Positions 9,121 to 19,073 of a DNA stretch of 64,000 nucleotides are shown here, in pieces. The number at the start of each line of letters is the position of its first letter. The stretch's first letter is position 1. This DNA is from Thermoanaerobaculia bacterium (lineage in GTDB: Bacteria > Acidobacteriota > Thermoanaerobaculia > Multivoradales > J023). The position numbers and the translations under genes were made by a program. The notes beneath the pieces were generated by a model. That model was given only the letters and a program-made list of their open reading frames with translations. It ran no database searches and was not told where the DNA came from. The stretch is from positions 372,001 through 436,000 of the forward strand of contig JAUIJL010000003.1 of assembly GCA_030431255.1 (NCBI GenBank), written 5' to 3'.

Positions 9121-9865
9121 GCGAGGGGGCGGGTGACTCTTCGTCGGCCCAGGAGCCTTGACGGGTGGGTGCTTGTAGGGCGAATTCGAGAGCGTCGAGA
9201 AATTCGTGGCGGGAGCACTCCACAGCTCCGAGGCTCTCCAGGTGGTCGGTGTGGACTTGGCAGTCGATCAGCTCGAAACCCCACTCGGCCGCTTTCTGGC
9301 AAAGGGCCCACAGGGCGACTTTGGATGCGTTGTCCTCGCGGTGGAACATGGATTCCCCGCAGAACATGGCACCCAGGGAGAGGCCGTAGAGCCCACCCGC
9401 CAAGCGGTCTCCATTCCACACCTCGACGGAATGGGCGAAACCCAGCTGGTGCAGCTCCAAGAAACCCTGGCGGAGCTCATCCACGATCCAAGTACCGACA
9501 TCCCCGGCCCGCGGGGCCGCGGCACAGCCGTCGATGACCGCTTCGAAGTCTCGGTCAAAAGACACGGCGAACCGGCGACTCTTCAACGTCTTTCGCAAGC
9601 TGCGGCTGGTGTGGAAGCTCATCGGTTGAAGGATCAGCCTGGGATCCGGCGAGAACCAGGAGAAGGGTAGCTCGTCGCTGGGCCAAGGAAAGATACCGTT
9701 GGCGTAGGCGGCCAACAGCATTTCCGGTCTGTAGTCACCGCCGATGGCGACCAAGCCGTAATCGTCCGCTTCCCTGGGGTTGGGAAAGACCAAACGTCCC
9801 AGGGCGACGGGATCGAACCGCTCTTGTTTGCCGCCTTGCCGGGGTGCTGAGTCTTTTTTCTTCAT
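9110..9865 (-). CDS. aat: Leucyl/phenylalanyl-tRNA--protein transferase
   Basis: 251 aa. Adds Leu or Phe from aminoacyl-tRNA to the N-terminus of proteins beginning with Arg or Lys, marking them for ClpS/ClpAP degradation (N-degron pathway, cytoplasm). The family signatures are clear: FPNPREADDYGLVAIGGDY, AYANGIFPWPSDELPFSWFS, PDPRLIL, GTWIVDELRQGFLELHQLG, GLYGLSLGAMFCGESMFH and the C-terminal IDCQVHTDHLESLGAVECSR. I use the ATG at 9865 rather than the TTG one codon upstream because AGGG lies eight bases before the ATG. No clpS or clpA is in the window. Confidence 0.93.
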   Translation of the reverse strand: MKKKDSAPRQGGKQERFDPVALGRLVFPNPREADDYGLVAIGGDYRPEMLLAAYANGIFPWPSDELPFSWFSPDPRLILQPMSFHTSRSLRKTLKSRRFAVSFDRDFEAVIDGCAAAPRAGDVGTWIVDELRQGFLELHQLGFAHSVEVWNGDRLAGGLYGLSLGAMFCGESMFHREDNASKVALWALCQKAAEWGFELIDCQVHTDHLESLGAVECSRHEFLDALEFALQAPTRQGSWADEESPAPSPTH

Positions 9866-9949
9866 CAACCGCGCCCTTCACCATTCAACCCCGAGAATAT
9901 CAGGCCCGGCGGGCATTCGTGGGCCGGTTTGGAAGCCCGATGATCGATC

Positions 9950-9978
9950 TTGGGAAAGGGAAGCGGACCTGCTAAGAT
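9950..9978 (+). promoter_or_regulatory. Candidate housekeeping promoter for sucCD
   Basis: -35 box TTGGGA (9950-9955), 17-base spacer, -10 box TAAGAT (9973-9978) preceded by TGC, an extended -10. Transcription would start near 9985 and leave a leader of about 130 bases containing a 6-bp GC hairpin (GGGTCC/GGACCC, 10002-10017). Prediction from consensus only. Confidence 0.5.
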
Positions 9979-10117
9979 CGCGAACCCCGAGTGAGACGCA
10001 AGGGTCCCCGCGGACCCGCCTAGGCCTCCTGGCCCCGTCGGCTCACCATTTCGCGACACCCGTCGCGTCCCCATACAACCGAGACATCTCCGATCCCTTC
10101 CCATAAGGAGGTAGGTC

Positions 10118-11283
<1,166 letters not shown>

Positions 11284-11284
<1 letters not shown>

Positions 11285-12159
11285 TGTCGATTTGGGTTTC
11301 CAACGAAACACGATTGCTGGTTCAAGGAATTACCGGCAATGAAGGCGAGTTCCACGCCATCGGCTGCCGTGACTACGGCACCCAGGTGGTGGCCGGTGTG
11401 ACCCCCGGCAAGGGTGGACAAGAAGTCCAGGGCGTGCCGGTGTTCGACTCGGTCGCCGAGGCGCGGGCCAAAACCGAATGCAACGCCACCATGATCTTCG
11501 TGCCGCCGCCGTTCGCCGCCGACGCGATCATGGAGGCTGCGGCGGCCGGTGTCGAGCTCATCGTCTGCATCACCGAGGGCATTCCGGTCAACGACATGCT
11601 GAAGGTGAAAGCGTTCATGCGCGATTTCCCCGGTAGCCGTCTGGTGGGGCCGAATTGCCCGGGCGTAATCACCCCCGGCCAAGCCAAAATCGGCATCATG
11701 CCGGGCCACATTCACACCCCGGGCTCCGTGGGAGTGGTCAGCCGTTCCGGCACCTTGACCTACGAAGCCGTGTGGCAGCTTTCCAACGCCGGCTTGGGGC
11801 AGAGCTCCTGCGTCGGAATCGGCGGTGATCCGGTCAACGGCACCAACTTCATCGATGTGATGACTGCCTTTGCCGCGGACGACGACACCGAGGGCGTGAT
11901 TCTGATCGGTGAGATCGGTGGGTCGGCGGAGGAAGACGCCGCTCGCTGGATCCGCGACAACTATGAGAAGCCGGTGGTCGGCTTCATCGCGGGCCGAACG
12001 GCTCCTCCGGGACGCCGCATGGGCCACGCCGGTGCCATCGTGTCGGGCGGCGAAGGTGGGGCCGAGGAAAAGATGGCCACCATGCGCGAGTGTGGCCTGC
12101 ACGTGGTGGAGAGCCCGGGAGAAATGGGCGCCACCATGGCGAAGGCCCTCGGCAAGTGA
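11284..12159 (+). CDS. sucD: Succinyl-CoA ligase (ADP-forming), alpha subunit
   Basis: 291 aa. Binds CoA and carries the phosphorylated active-site histidine, seen in [20 protein letters not shown]. The N-terminal CoA-binding Rossmann region reads [20 protein letters not shown], followed by [20 protein letters not shown] and the [20 protein letters not shown] loop. Coupled to sucC by a one-base overlap and to the next gene by a four-base GTGA overlap, so the three are very likely one operon. Confidence 0.97.
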
Positions 12160-12884
12160 AACCCGCCTTGGGTCGCATTGGCGACCGGGGTTGGTTGGTC
12201 TTGATCGGCGGTGGCGAGTTCAGCTTTGAGGAGACGGATCTCGCCGACGCTGCCTGGTTGGCCAAGCTCGATCCCGAGGCTTCGATCGGCTTTGTGCCGG
12301 CGGCCTCGGGTTCCGAGGACTATGCCAATCACTTCGGAGTCTATCTCGAAGAATATTTCGAGCGCCGATTGGAGACTCTGCCGATTTACCGGGCCCGAGA
12401 CGCGCGGCGCGGTAAGAATGCCCAACGCCTGGACGGCATGGGCGGTGTGTATCTGGGAGGCGGCGTCGCCGATCACTTGGTGGAGGCACTCCTCGAGACG
12501 GTGTGTTTGGAAGCCATGGCCCGATGTTTGGATCGCGACGGCACCGTCGTCGCCATTGCCGCCGGCGCCCAAGCCCTCGGGCATACCTTCCGCGGTTTGT
12601 TCGGCGGCAAGATGCTCCCGGGTCTGAATTGGCTGAAGGGTGGGGTGGTCGAGACGAATTTCGACGCCTCCGAATCCAACGTCCATCGCGACCGTCGATT
12701 GCGGCGCCTCGTGACCCAAAAAGGGGTGCGTTGGGGCCTCGGCATTCCGGCCGGCTCTGCGGTTCTGATCGCCGCCGACGGTGGATATGAAGTCTTGGGC
12801 GACGCATGGTGGCTGGGAGGTCCGGATGAAGATCTGATCCCCCTGTCGTCCGATCGCCCCGAGCTGGCGGAATTTAAAGTTTAG
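12156..12884 (+). CDS. Peptidase S51/cyanophycinase-like protein lacking the nucleophilic serine
   Basis: 242 aa. Fold signs: [15 protein letters not shown] at the start, a conserved [19 protein letters not shown] centre and [20 protein letters not shown] near the end, as in cyanophycinase and dipeptidase E relatives (class I glutamine-amidotransferase-like fold). In active members the nucleophile elbow reads G-x-S-A-G-A; here it reads [10 protein letters not shown] with GCC (Ala) at the serine position, so hydrolysis by the usual mechanism looks unlikely. The GTG at 12156 is the start because it overlaps the sucD stop as GTGA and opens exactly before homology. Its place in the sucCD operon suggests co-expression with central metabolism; its role is unknown. 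Confidence 0.75.
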   Translation: MKPALGRIGDRGWLVLIGGGEFSFEETDLADAAWLAKLDPEASIGFVPAASGSEDYANHFGVYLEEYFERRLETLPIYRARDARRGKNAQRLDGMGGVYLGGGVADHLVEALLETVCLEAMARCLDRDGTVVAIAAGAQALGHTFRGLFGGKMLPGLNWLKGGVVETNFDASESNVHRDRRLRRLVTQKGVRWGLGIPAGSAVLIAADGGYEVLGDAWWLGGPDEDLIPLSSDRPELAEFKV

Positions 12885-13002
12885 AACCCATTCCTTGGAA
12901 TCTGTTTTCGAGGAGAAGACTGTTCCTATCTCAGCTTTCAAAGAGAGCTGGGGCGCAAATTCAAACCGAGACAATCGGTCTATCTCGAAGGAGAAATACA
13001 AC

Positions 13003-13431
13003 ATGTCCATGACTTTGACCATCATCAAACCCGATGCGGTTGCCGCCGGAAACACCGGCAATATCCTCGCCAAGCTTCAAGAGAGCGGTTTCAAGATCCG
13101 CGGCTTGAAGATGATGCGTTTGACCGAGGCCCAGGCCAAGGCTTTCTACGAAGTGCACAAAGAGCGCCCGTTCTACGGCGAGCTGGTGAGCTTCATGACC
13201 AGCGGACCGGTGGTCCCCGCCGCCCTGGAGCTGGACGGCGACGACGCCGTGCCTACGTTGCGTGAGGTCATGGGCGCCACCAACTCGAAGGAAGCTGCCG
13301 AAGGCACCGTCCGCGCCCTCTACGGCACCGACATCGAGCAGAACGCCATCCACGGCAGCGACTCCGATGAGAACGCCGCCATTGAGCTGGCTTTCTTCTT
13401 CTCGCGCTCGGAGCTGTTGGGCGCGCAGTAA
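13003..13431 (+). CDS. ndk: Nucleoside diphosphate kinase
   Basis: 142 aa, standard length. Transfers the gamma-phosphate of ATP to nucleoside diphosphates through a phosphohistidine. Signature segments: TLTIIKPDAVAAGNTGNILA, FYEVHKERPFYGELVSFMTS, VMGATNSKEAAEGTVRALYG and the active-site NAIHGSDSDENAAIELAFFF containing the catalytic His. The ATG at 13003 has AAGGAGA eight bases upstream; the frame is open further up but without homology. Followed by a good terminator. Confidence 0.97.
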   Translation: MSMTLTIIKPDAVAAGNTGNILAKLQESGFKIRGLKMMRLTEAQAKAFYEVHKERPFYGELVSFMTSGPVVPAALELDGDDAVPTLREVMGATNSKEAAEGTVRALYGTDIEQNAIHGSDSDENAAIELAFFFSRSELLGAQ

Positions 13432-13467
13432 GAATTCTTGGATCTCTGGATCTTCAGGATCCGGACT

Positions 13468-13508
13468 AAGACCGAGCGACCTTTCTTGTGGGGTCGTTCG
13501 GTCTTTTT
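13468..13508 (+). terminator. Rho-independent terminator after ndk
   Basis: 14-bp stem AAGACCGAGCGACC / GGTCGTTCGGTCTT (13468-13481 and 13492-13505, one G-U pair), 10-base loop, then a T-run to 13508. Confidence 0.9.
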
Positions 13509-13576
13509 ATTTCAGGGGAATGGTGGGGATTGGACGGCAACCACAGATGAAAAATCTCCGAATGAAGGGGCTGCCT

Positions 13577-13585
13577 TGATAGAAT
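13577..13585 (+). promoter_or_regulatory. Candidate extended -10 for the Ser/Thr kinase (leaderless geometry)
   Basis: TGATAGAAT (TG-n-TAGAAT) ends six bases before the GTG start codon at 13592, so transcription would begin at or next to the start codon. No -35 match and no ribosome-binding site at proper spacing were seen. Confidence 0.4.
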
Positions 13586-13591
13586 GCTAAC

Positions 13592-16234
13592 GTGCCCAAT
13601 TCACGACCTCTTCCTGAGTCCGAGGTGAGCAGCTCGCCGAGATCCAGCTTGCCCCCAAGATCTCTTGACGGGGCCTCCGACCCAGTCCCATCGGGAACGC
13701 TCGACGGTCTCGAGGCGCCTGATCGTCCTCCCTTGATCGGCAGGCGTTTCGGCCATGTTCGCATCGATTCTTTGATCGATCGCGGCGGCATGGGAGAGGT
13801 GTATCGAGGTTTCGACGAGGCCTTGGAGCGAAGGGTTGCGGTCAAGGCGATTCGGCCAGAGCAACGTCCCCATGAGCAAGCTCGGCATCGCTTTCATCGG
13901 GAGGCACGCTTGCTCTCTAAGCTCGAGCATCCCAACATATGCCGGATCTACGACCTCTATGAAGGAGACTCGGAGACCGGGGATCTATTGATCCTGGAGC
14001 TGGTGGAAGGGCGCAAGCTCGGGGACGTGTTGAAGCGGGGATTGCGTTTCGAGCAAAAGCTGCGTATCAGTGAAGAGATCTCATCGGCCTTGGAGGCCGC
14101 CCACCGATTGCGAATCGTGCATCGAGATCTCAAACCCGGCAATGTGATGATCAAAAGCTCGGGCCGAGTGAAGGTCTTGGATTTCGGCCTAGCACGTTCC
14201 CTGGATTCCTCGGATCCCCCGTCATCGCCCGCCTTTCGAGGGTTGTCGAGCCCCGGAGAGCTCAGCGAGCCGGATTCTGAGAGTGGGATCGACGACCAAA
14301 CCAACCACAAATTCATGGTGGGAACTCTGGCGTTCATGAGCCCGGAGCAGGCGGTCGGCGAGACTTTGACGGAAGCCAGCGATCTCTATTCTTTCGGCCT
14401 CATACTCCAATGGTTGTTCACGGAAGTCTCTCCCTACGGCGAGGACGTCAGCCGACTGGATCTGCTGCGGCGCGTGCTGCAGGGTGACACCGTGCCGACC
14501 CGGACTCCGGATCCGGACCTGACGCTGTTGATCGAGAGCCTGAAGCATCCGAACCCGAGTCATCGGCCTACGGCGCGGGAGTGTACAGAGCAGCTACAAG
14601 CGATCTCCGGCAAGCCGATCCGACGGCGATTTCGCCGAACGTTGATCTCGGTGGTTTGTGTGTTGGTCTTCTTGGCTTCGGGGGTATTCTGGCTCAATCA
14701 TCAACGGGTCGAGCGGCGGGAAGAGCTGACCCTGGCTTTCACCCACGAGGCCAAAGACGTGGAATGGCTGATGCGCATCGCCCATTCTCTGCCACTACAG
14801 GAGCTGACACCTCACCAAGCGAGGATTCGCCGCCGGATGGGCTCCATGCAAGGTTTGATGCAGATCGCCGGGGGTTTGGGGCAAGGGCCCGGAAATTTTG
14901 CCCTCGGCAAAGGGCACCTGGCTCTGGGCGAAATCGAAAGAGCGGATCGCTATTTGGCCGCGGCTTGGGAGGCCCAATACCGGCATCCGGAGGTGGGATT
15001 CGCCTACGCGATGGTGAAGGCCAAACAACTCGAGGATGCCCGTGCGGAGAACGCGATGATCGGGGATCCGACCTGGCGAAGCTATCGTCGGCAGTGGATG
15101 GAGCGCCATTTGGCCGAGCCCGCTCTGTCATATTTGCGTGTGGCCCAGGGGCCGGGAGGGGGCCCATCTACGTTTGTCGAGGCCCTGATCGCTCTTTTCG
15201 AGCGGCGGTGGTCGGACGCAGCCGAAGGATTTCTGGAGACCCGTCGACGGGAGCCGTGGCTGTACGAGGCCAGCCAGTGGAACGGGGAGCTCGAGATTTA
15301 TATCGCTCAGGAGCACCTGGACGCCGGAGAATGGACGGAGGCTCAGGAGGCTTTCGAGCGCGCCGCGGAGCACCTTTTCGAGGCGCTGAAGGTCGGATCC
15401 AGCGACGCCCGCCTGCATCTGTCGGTATGTCGCTTGTGGAATCTGGTGCTGTCTTCGTCGATCGCCTCGTCCGACGTCGGCTTACCCGCCTACGAGTGGT
15501 CGGCGGCGGAGCTCTACGCGCGGGCGGAATCCGCCTGCGAGCTTTCGATTCGGGTGAGCCCGCAGCTGACCGCCGCGTTGTTGGAGTCCGCCCGTAGCCA
15601 GGGTTGGTTGGCAGAGCATCGAGCTTCCGAGGGCAGGATTGCCGAGGCCAAAGAGACCTTGCGGCAAGCCCTCCAAGACCTGCCCGATTTGTCGCAGGGA
15701 GAAGATCGGGCCACGAGCTTTCGCTGGCAATCTTGGGCCTATGGTCGGATGGCTGTGCTCAAAGGGCTTGAGGACGAAGATTCGATCCAGAACCTCTTTG
15801 CCGCCGTAGAGCAAGCTGAGCGAGCGCGAGCTGCGGATCCAGATGATCCGGGCGGCACTTGGCTTCAGGTGGACGCCCTAAGGCGCTTGGCCCTTCGATT
15901 GCTGGAGAAAGACGAAGATCCACGCAAAGCTTGGAACCGCATAGAGGACACCTTGCGCCAGGCACTCAAGGAAGATCGAAACTTGACCGCTGCCTATTTG
16001 GATTTAGGCCGCTTGCAGCTGACCCGGGCGAAATGGGAGATGGCGTCGGGTTTGAAGCCCGATGCGGCTCTCGCCGCGGGCCGAACCGCCGCCGCTAAAG
16101 CACAGAATCTAGAACCGGGTAACGAGCACGCCGGAGACCTGCTGGACGAGATCGATCTCACTCGGGCTCGCTACCGCGACGGCTCGAATGGGCAAGAGCC
16201 GACCCGAGAACAGATGGAGGAAGAGTCGGAATGA
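13592..16234 (+). CDS. Membrane-anchored Ser/Thr protein kinase with TPR-like C-terminal domain
   Basis: 880 aa. Residues about 55-335 are a bacterial Hanks-type kinase domain: P-loop RGGMGEVYRG (64-73), VAVK lysine at 85, HRDLKPGN at 177-184 with catalytic D179, DFG at 197-199 and the activation segment ending MVGTLAFMSPEQ. One transmembrane helix lies at about 349-367, after a basic stop-transfer RRRFRR. The remaining 510 residues are helical TPR-like repeats that by topology lie outside the cytoplasmic membrane. The start is a GTG with no Shine-Dalgarno; homology permits it. It overlaps the next gene by four bases (ATGA), implying that the kinase and the gamma-glutamyltransferase-family protein are made together. 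Its substrates cannot be inferred. Confidence 0.88.
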   Translation: MPNSRPLPESEVSSSPRSSLPPRSLDGASDPVPSGTLDGLEAPDRPPLIGRRFGHVRIDSLIDRGGMGEVYRGFDEALERRVAVKAIRPEQRPHEQARHRFHREARLLSKLEHPNICRIYDLYEGDSETGDLLILELVEGRKLGDVLKRGLRFEQKLRISEEISSALEAAHRLRIVHRDLKPGNVMIKSSGRVKVLDFGLARSLDSSDPPSSPAFRGLSSPGELSEPDSESGIDDQTNHKFMVGTLAFMSPEQAVGETLTEASDLYSFGLILQWLFTEVSPYGEDVSRLDLLRRVLQGDTVPTRTPDPDLTLLIESLKHPNPSHRPTARECTEQLQAISGKPIRRRFRRTLISVVCVLVFLASGVFWLNHQRVERREELTLAFTHEAKDVEWLMRIAHSLPLQELTPHQARIRRRMGSMQGLMQIAGGLGQGPGNFALGKGHLALGEIERADRYLAAAWEAQYRHPEVGFAYAMVKAKQLEDARAENAMIGDPTWRSYRRQWMERHLAEPALSYLRVAQGPGGGPSTFVEALIALFERRWSDAAEGFLETRRREPWLYEASQWNGELEIYIAQEHLDAGEWTEAQEAFERAAEHLFEALKVGSSDARLHLSVCRLWNLVLSSSIASSDVGLPAYEWSAAELYARAESACELSIRVSPQLTAALLESARSQGWLAEHRASEGRIAEAKETLRQALQDLPDLSQGEDRATSFRWQSWAYGRMAVLKGLEDEDSIQNLFAAVEQAERARAADPDDPGGTWLQVDALRRLALRLLEKDEDPRKAWNRIEDTLRQALKEDRNLTAAYLDLGRLQLTRAKWEMASGLKPDAALAAGRTAAAKAQNLEPGNEHAGDLLDEIDLTRARYRDGSNGQEPTREQMEEESE

Positions 16235-18189
16235 GTGAGCTAAGCCAGGGCAAACGAGCTTCAGTCGGGATCCGGAAGAATGACCCGAGGAGGCTTCGGT
16301 GCTGCCGATCGATCGGAGCTCCCGCGCTCGCGGCCCTGCTCGCCGTGCCGCTCCTCAGCTTGCCGGCACCTCCGGTGGATGCCCAAAGGACGGCCAAACC
16401 ACCCTTGCACGGCAATCATTGGATGGCAATTACCGGCAAGCCCTTGGGTGCGACCGCTGGTGCGATGGCCTATGGTGAAGGCGGCAATGCGGTCGACGCG
16501 GCCTGCGCCATGTTGGCGGCCACCTCCACCATGTGGGACACCTTGGGTTGGGGGGGCGAGACGCAGGCGTTGATCTACGTGCCGGGGGAGAAGAAAGTCG
16601 TCGGCATCAATGCTCTCGGTGTGGCCCCCACCGGCGCCACTGTCGATTTCTTCCGCAAGAAGGGTATGTTGTATCCGCCGGAATTCGGACCCCTTGCCGC
16701 GGTGACCCCCGGAACTCCGGGTGGGCTGATGGTGATGCTCGCGGAATACGGCAAGTTATCATTGGCCCAGGTGCTCAAACCGGCGATGCAAATGGCCGAA
16801 GGTTATGCCATCGAGGCCGCTCAAGCGGACAATATGGAGCGTCGGCGATCGATCATCGAGCAATGGCCGAGCTCTCGTAAGGTCTTTCTGCCCCATTGGA
16901 AAGAGGGCTCAGAAGAGCGGGCGGCACCCAAGGCGGGCGAAATTTTTCGGCAACCGGATTTGAAAGCGACCCTCGAGAAATTAGTGGTGGCGGAACAGCA
17001 GGCTTTGGCTGCCGGTAAAAGCCGAAAAGAGGCCATCTATGCCGCTTACGATCGTTTCTATCGCGGCGATATCGCCCGGGAGCTGGTGAGCGCCACCCGC
17101 GAAGCCGGCGGGCTGATCACACTTGAGGATTTGGATAAGTGGCAGGTCTACATTGAGGAGCCGGTCTCGACTTCTTACCGGGGTATAGAGGTCTATAAGC
17201 TGACCCACTGGGTCCAAGGCCCAGTGATGCTGCAAGCGCTCAACATGTTGGAGCAAGCCGATCTCCAAGCTATGGGTTACAACAGCACTCGCTACATACA
17301 CACCCTGTACCAGGCGATGAACAAGGCCTTTGCGGATCGCGACTTTTACTACGGCGATCCCTATTTCCCACCCGAGGAGCCGATCGAAGGTTTGTTGTCG
17401 AAGGATTACGCCAAACAGCGTTTCTCGGAGATTGATTGGCAACGCAACGATGAAAACGTGACCCCCGGAGATCCCTATCCATTCCAAGGTGGAACCCATC
17501 CCTTCCGCCAATTGCTCGACCAATGGACGCCCATTCCGCCCGCAGCGATGGGGGAGGGGGAAGACGGCTTCCAACAGGCCTCGGTGACGCGTGAGGAAGC
17601 GTTTCGCGCCGGAACCACCTCAATCCAGGCTGCCGACGAGCAAGGTTGGATCGTCTCCATCACCCCGTCGGGAGGATGGGTGCCGGCTTTCATCGCCGGC
17701 TCGACCGGCATCGGCCTTTCGCAGCGCATGCAGAGCTTCGTGCTCGATGAAGGGTTGAATCCCTACAATGTGGTGGAGCCCGGCAAACGGCCTCGGGCCA
17801 CCTTGACCCCGGGCATGGCGCTCAAGGACGGAAAGCCCTACCTGTCGTTCGCCGTGCAGGGCGGCGATACCCAAGATCAAAACCTCCTGCAATTCTTCCT
17901 CAACATGACCGAGTGGGATATGACGGTCCAGCAGGCCGTTGAGGCGGCCAACATCACCAGCTATCAGATGCAAAGCTCCTTCGGCGCCCATGAAGCGGAG
18001 CCCGGGCGCTTGGTGGTGCGCGAGGACGTGCCGGCTTGGGTCCGCGCCGAGCTGCGGCGTATGGGTTATAAGGTCGAGACTCGCCCCCGGACCTCCGGCC
18101 CGATCACCGCGATCTACTTCGACCAGGAGAACGGCACCCTCTGGGGGGGCGCCTCCGACTTTGGCGAAGACTACGGCATCGCGTGGTGA
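16231..18189 (+). CDS. Gamma-glutamyltransferase-family N-terminal-nucleophile hydrolase, exported
   Basis: 652 aa. An Arg-rich start, then a hydrophobic helix (APALAALLAVPLLSLP) and cleavage-like VDAQ near residue 52, indicates export. The large-subunit region contains GATAGAMAYGEGGNAVDAAC and PGTPGGL. The likely autoprocessing site is GTTSIQAADEQGWIVS with T462 as the N-terminal nucleophile of the small subunit. Further on, PGKRPRATLTPGMALKDGKP and a FAVQGGDTQDQNLLQF stretch match the family. It may split glutathione or another gamma-glutamyl compound or act as an acylase; the segment after the nucleophile differs from classical GGT (TTHxSV), so the substrate is open. Translationally coupled to the upstream kinase. 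Confidence 0.85.
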   Translation: MSELSQGKRASVGIRKNDPRRLRCCRSIGAPALAALLAVPLLSLPAPPVDAQRTAKPPLHGNHWMAITGKPLGATAGAMAYGEGGNAVDAACAMLAATSTMWDTLGWGGETQALIYVPGEKKVVGINALGVAPTGATVDFFRKKGMLYPPEFGPLAAVTPGTPGGLMVMLAEYGKLSLAQVLKPAMQMAEGYAIEAAQADNMERRRSIIEQWPSSRKVFLPHWKEGSEERAAPKAGEIFRQPDLKATLEKLVVAEQQALAAGKSRKEAIYAAYDRFYRGDIARELVSATREAGGLITLEDLDKWQVYIEEPVSTSYRGIEVYKLTHWVQGPVMLQALNMLEQADLQAMGYNSTRYIHTLYQAMNKAFADRDFYYGDPYFPPEEPIEGLLSKDYAKQRFSEIDWQRNDENVTPGDPYPFQGGTHPFRQLLDQWTPIPPAAMGEGEDGFQQASVTREEAFRAGTTSIQAADEQGWIVSITPSGGWVPAFIAGSTGIGLSQRMQSFVLDEGLNPYNVVEPGKRPRATLTPGMALKDGKPYLSFAVQGGDTQDQNLLQFFLNMTEWDMTVQQAVEAANITSYQMQSSFGAHEAEPGRLVVREDVPAWVRAELRRMGYKVETRPRTSGPITAIYFDQENGTLWGGASDFGEDYGIAW

Positions 18190-18234
18190 CGCGCGCGATT
18201 GTCGCTGTGAATCCCCGTTCGGAGGGCTCCATCC

Positions 18235-18264
18235 CTGGCGGGGAAATCGGGGCAAAGGTATACT
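18235..18264 (+). promoter_or_regulatory. Candidate promoter upstream of ribA
   Basis: -10 box TATACT (18259-18264) with a weak -35 CTGGCG (18235-18240) at 18 bases. The start point would fall near 18271, inside the hairpin at 18265-18287, leaving a leader of about 130 bases. Confidence 0.35.
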
Positions 18265-18287
18265 GAGGACCCCCCGGAAGGGTCCTC
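18265..18287 (+). other. Perfect 8-bp hairpin between ggt-family gene and ribA
   Basis: GAGGACCC (18265-18272) pairs with GGGTCCTC (18280-18287) across a 7-base loop. No T-run follows, so it is either a factor-assisted terminator of the upstream transcript or a leader structure of ribA. Confidence 0.5.
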
Positions 18288-18317
18288 TCCGATTGCTCCG
18301 ACCCGGACCGAAACCGG

Positions 18318-18331
18318 TTGATCATGATCAA
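18318..18331. promoter_or_regulatory. 14-bp perfect palindrome upstream of ribA
   Basis: TTGATCATGATCAA reads the same on both strands and lies 72 bases before the ribA start, downstream of the candidate promoter. It has the form of a homodimeric repressor site. I do not recognise the cognate regulator. Confidence 0.35.
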
Positions 18332-18402
18332 TGTTGACCATGGTCGGCTCTCGATCACCTCTTTGAGCCTCGTTCAAGAGCGGCTTTGTTGAAGAATTTG
18401 CT

Positions 18403-19053
18403 GTGAAGACCTCTAAAGACTCTGCCACCGAGCTGGAGATTGCCGTCGCGACCCAGGCCCGACTCCCAACCCAATACGGCGAGCTGATTTCCCGCGTTTT
18501 TGTCGATGCCATGACCAAGGCCCACCATGTGGCCCTGGTCATGGGAGACGTCGGCAACGGCGAGCCCGTGTTGACTCGGATCCATTCAGAATGTCTGACC
18601 GGCGACGTGTTCGGATCTCTACGCTGCGATTGCGGGCTTCAGCTCGATCAAGCCCTGGAGCAGATCTCGACCGAGGGCCGCGGCGTTCTCCTCTACCTTC
18701 GCCAGGAAGGGCGGGGGATCGGTCTCTACAATAAGATCCGGGCCTATGCCCTCCAGGATCAGGGCTTGGATACCGTGGAAGCCAACGAGCATCTTGGATT
18801 TCCGGCCGACGCCCGGGACTATAAGGTGGCCGCTCAAATGCTGGAAGCCTTGAACGTCAAGCGTTTGAAGCTGCTCACCAACAATCCCAAGAAGCTGGAG
18901 GCATTGGCGGATTACGGTCTCGAGGTCACCGAGAGGGTGCCCCTGGTCATCCCACCATCGGCGGAAAATCGTGACTACTTGGCCACCAAGCGTCGCAAGC
19001 TGGGTCATATGCTGTCTCCGGATAGCCCAGTCTCCACCGGTAGCGAAGAATAA
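18403..19053 (+). CDS. ribA: GTP cyclohydrolase II
   Basis: 216 aa, stand-alone RibA (no DHBP synthase domain). Opens GTP to 2,5-diamino-6-ribosylamino-4(3H)-pyrimidinone 5'-phosphate, the first step of riboflavin synthesis. The zinc cysteines are visible in [20 protein letters not shown]; the [20 protein letters not shown] loop and the [19 protein letters not shown] segment also match. GTG start at 18403. No FMN-riboswitch-like element was recognised upstream. Other rib genes are not in the window. The FHA-EAL gene follows after 20 bases. Confidence 0.95.
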   Translation: MKTSKDSATELEIAVATQARLPTQYGELISRVFVDAMTKAHHVALVMGDVGNGEPVLTRIHSECLTGDVFGSLRCDCGLQLDQALEQISTEGRGVLLYLRQEGRGIGLYNKIRAYALQDQGLDTVEANEHLGFPADARDYKVAAQMLEALNVKRLKLLTNNPKKLEALADYGLEVTERVPLVIPPSAENRDYLATKRRKLGHMLSPDSPVSTGSEE

Positions 19054-19073
19054 ACGAAACCTGAGCCGCTCCC

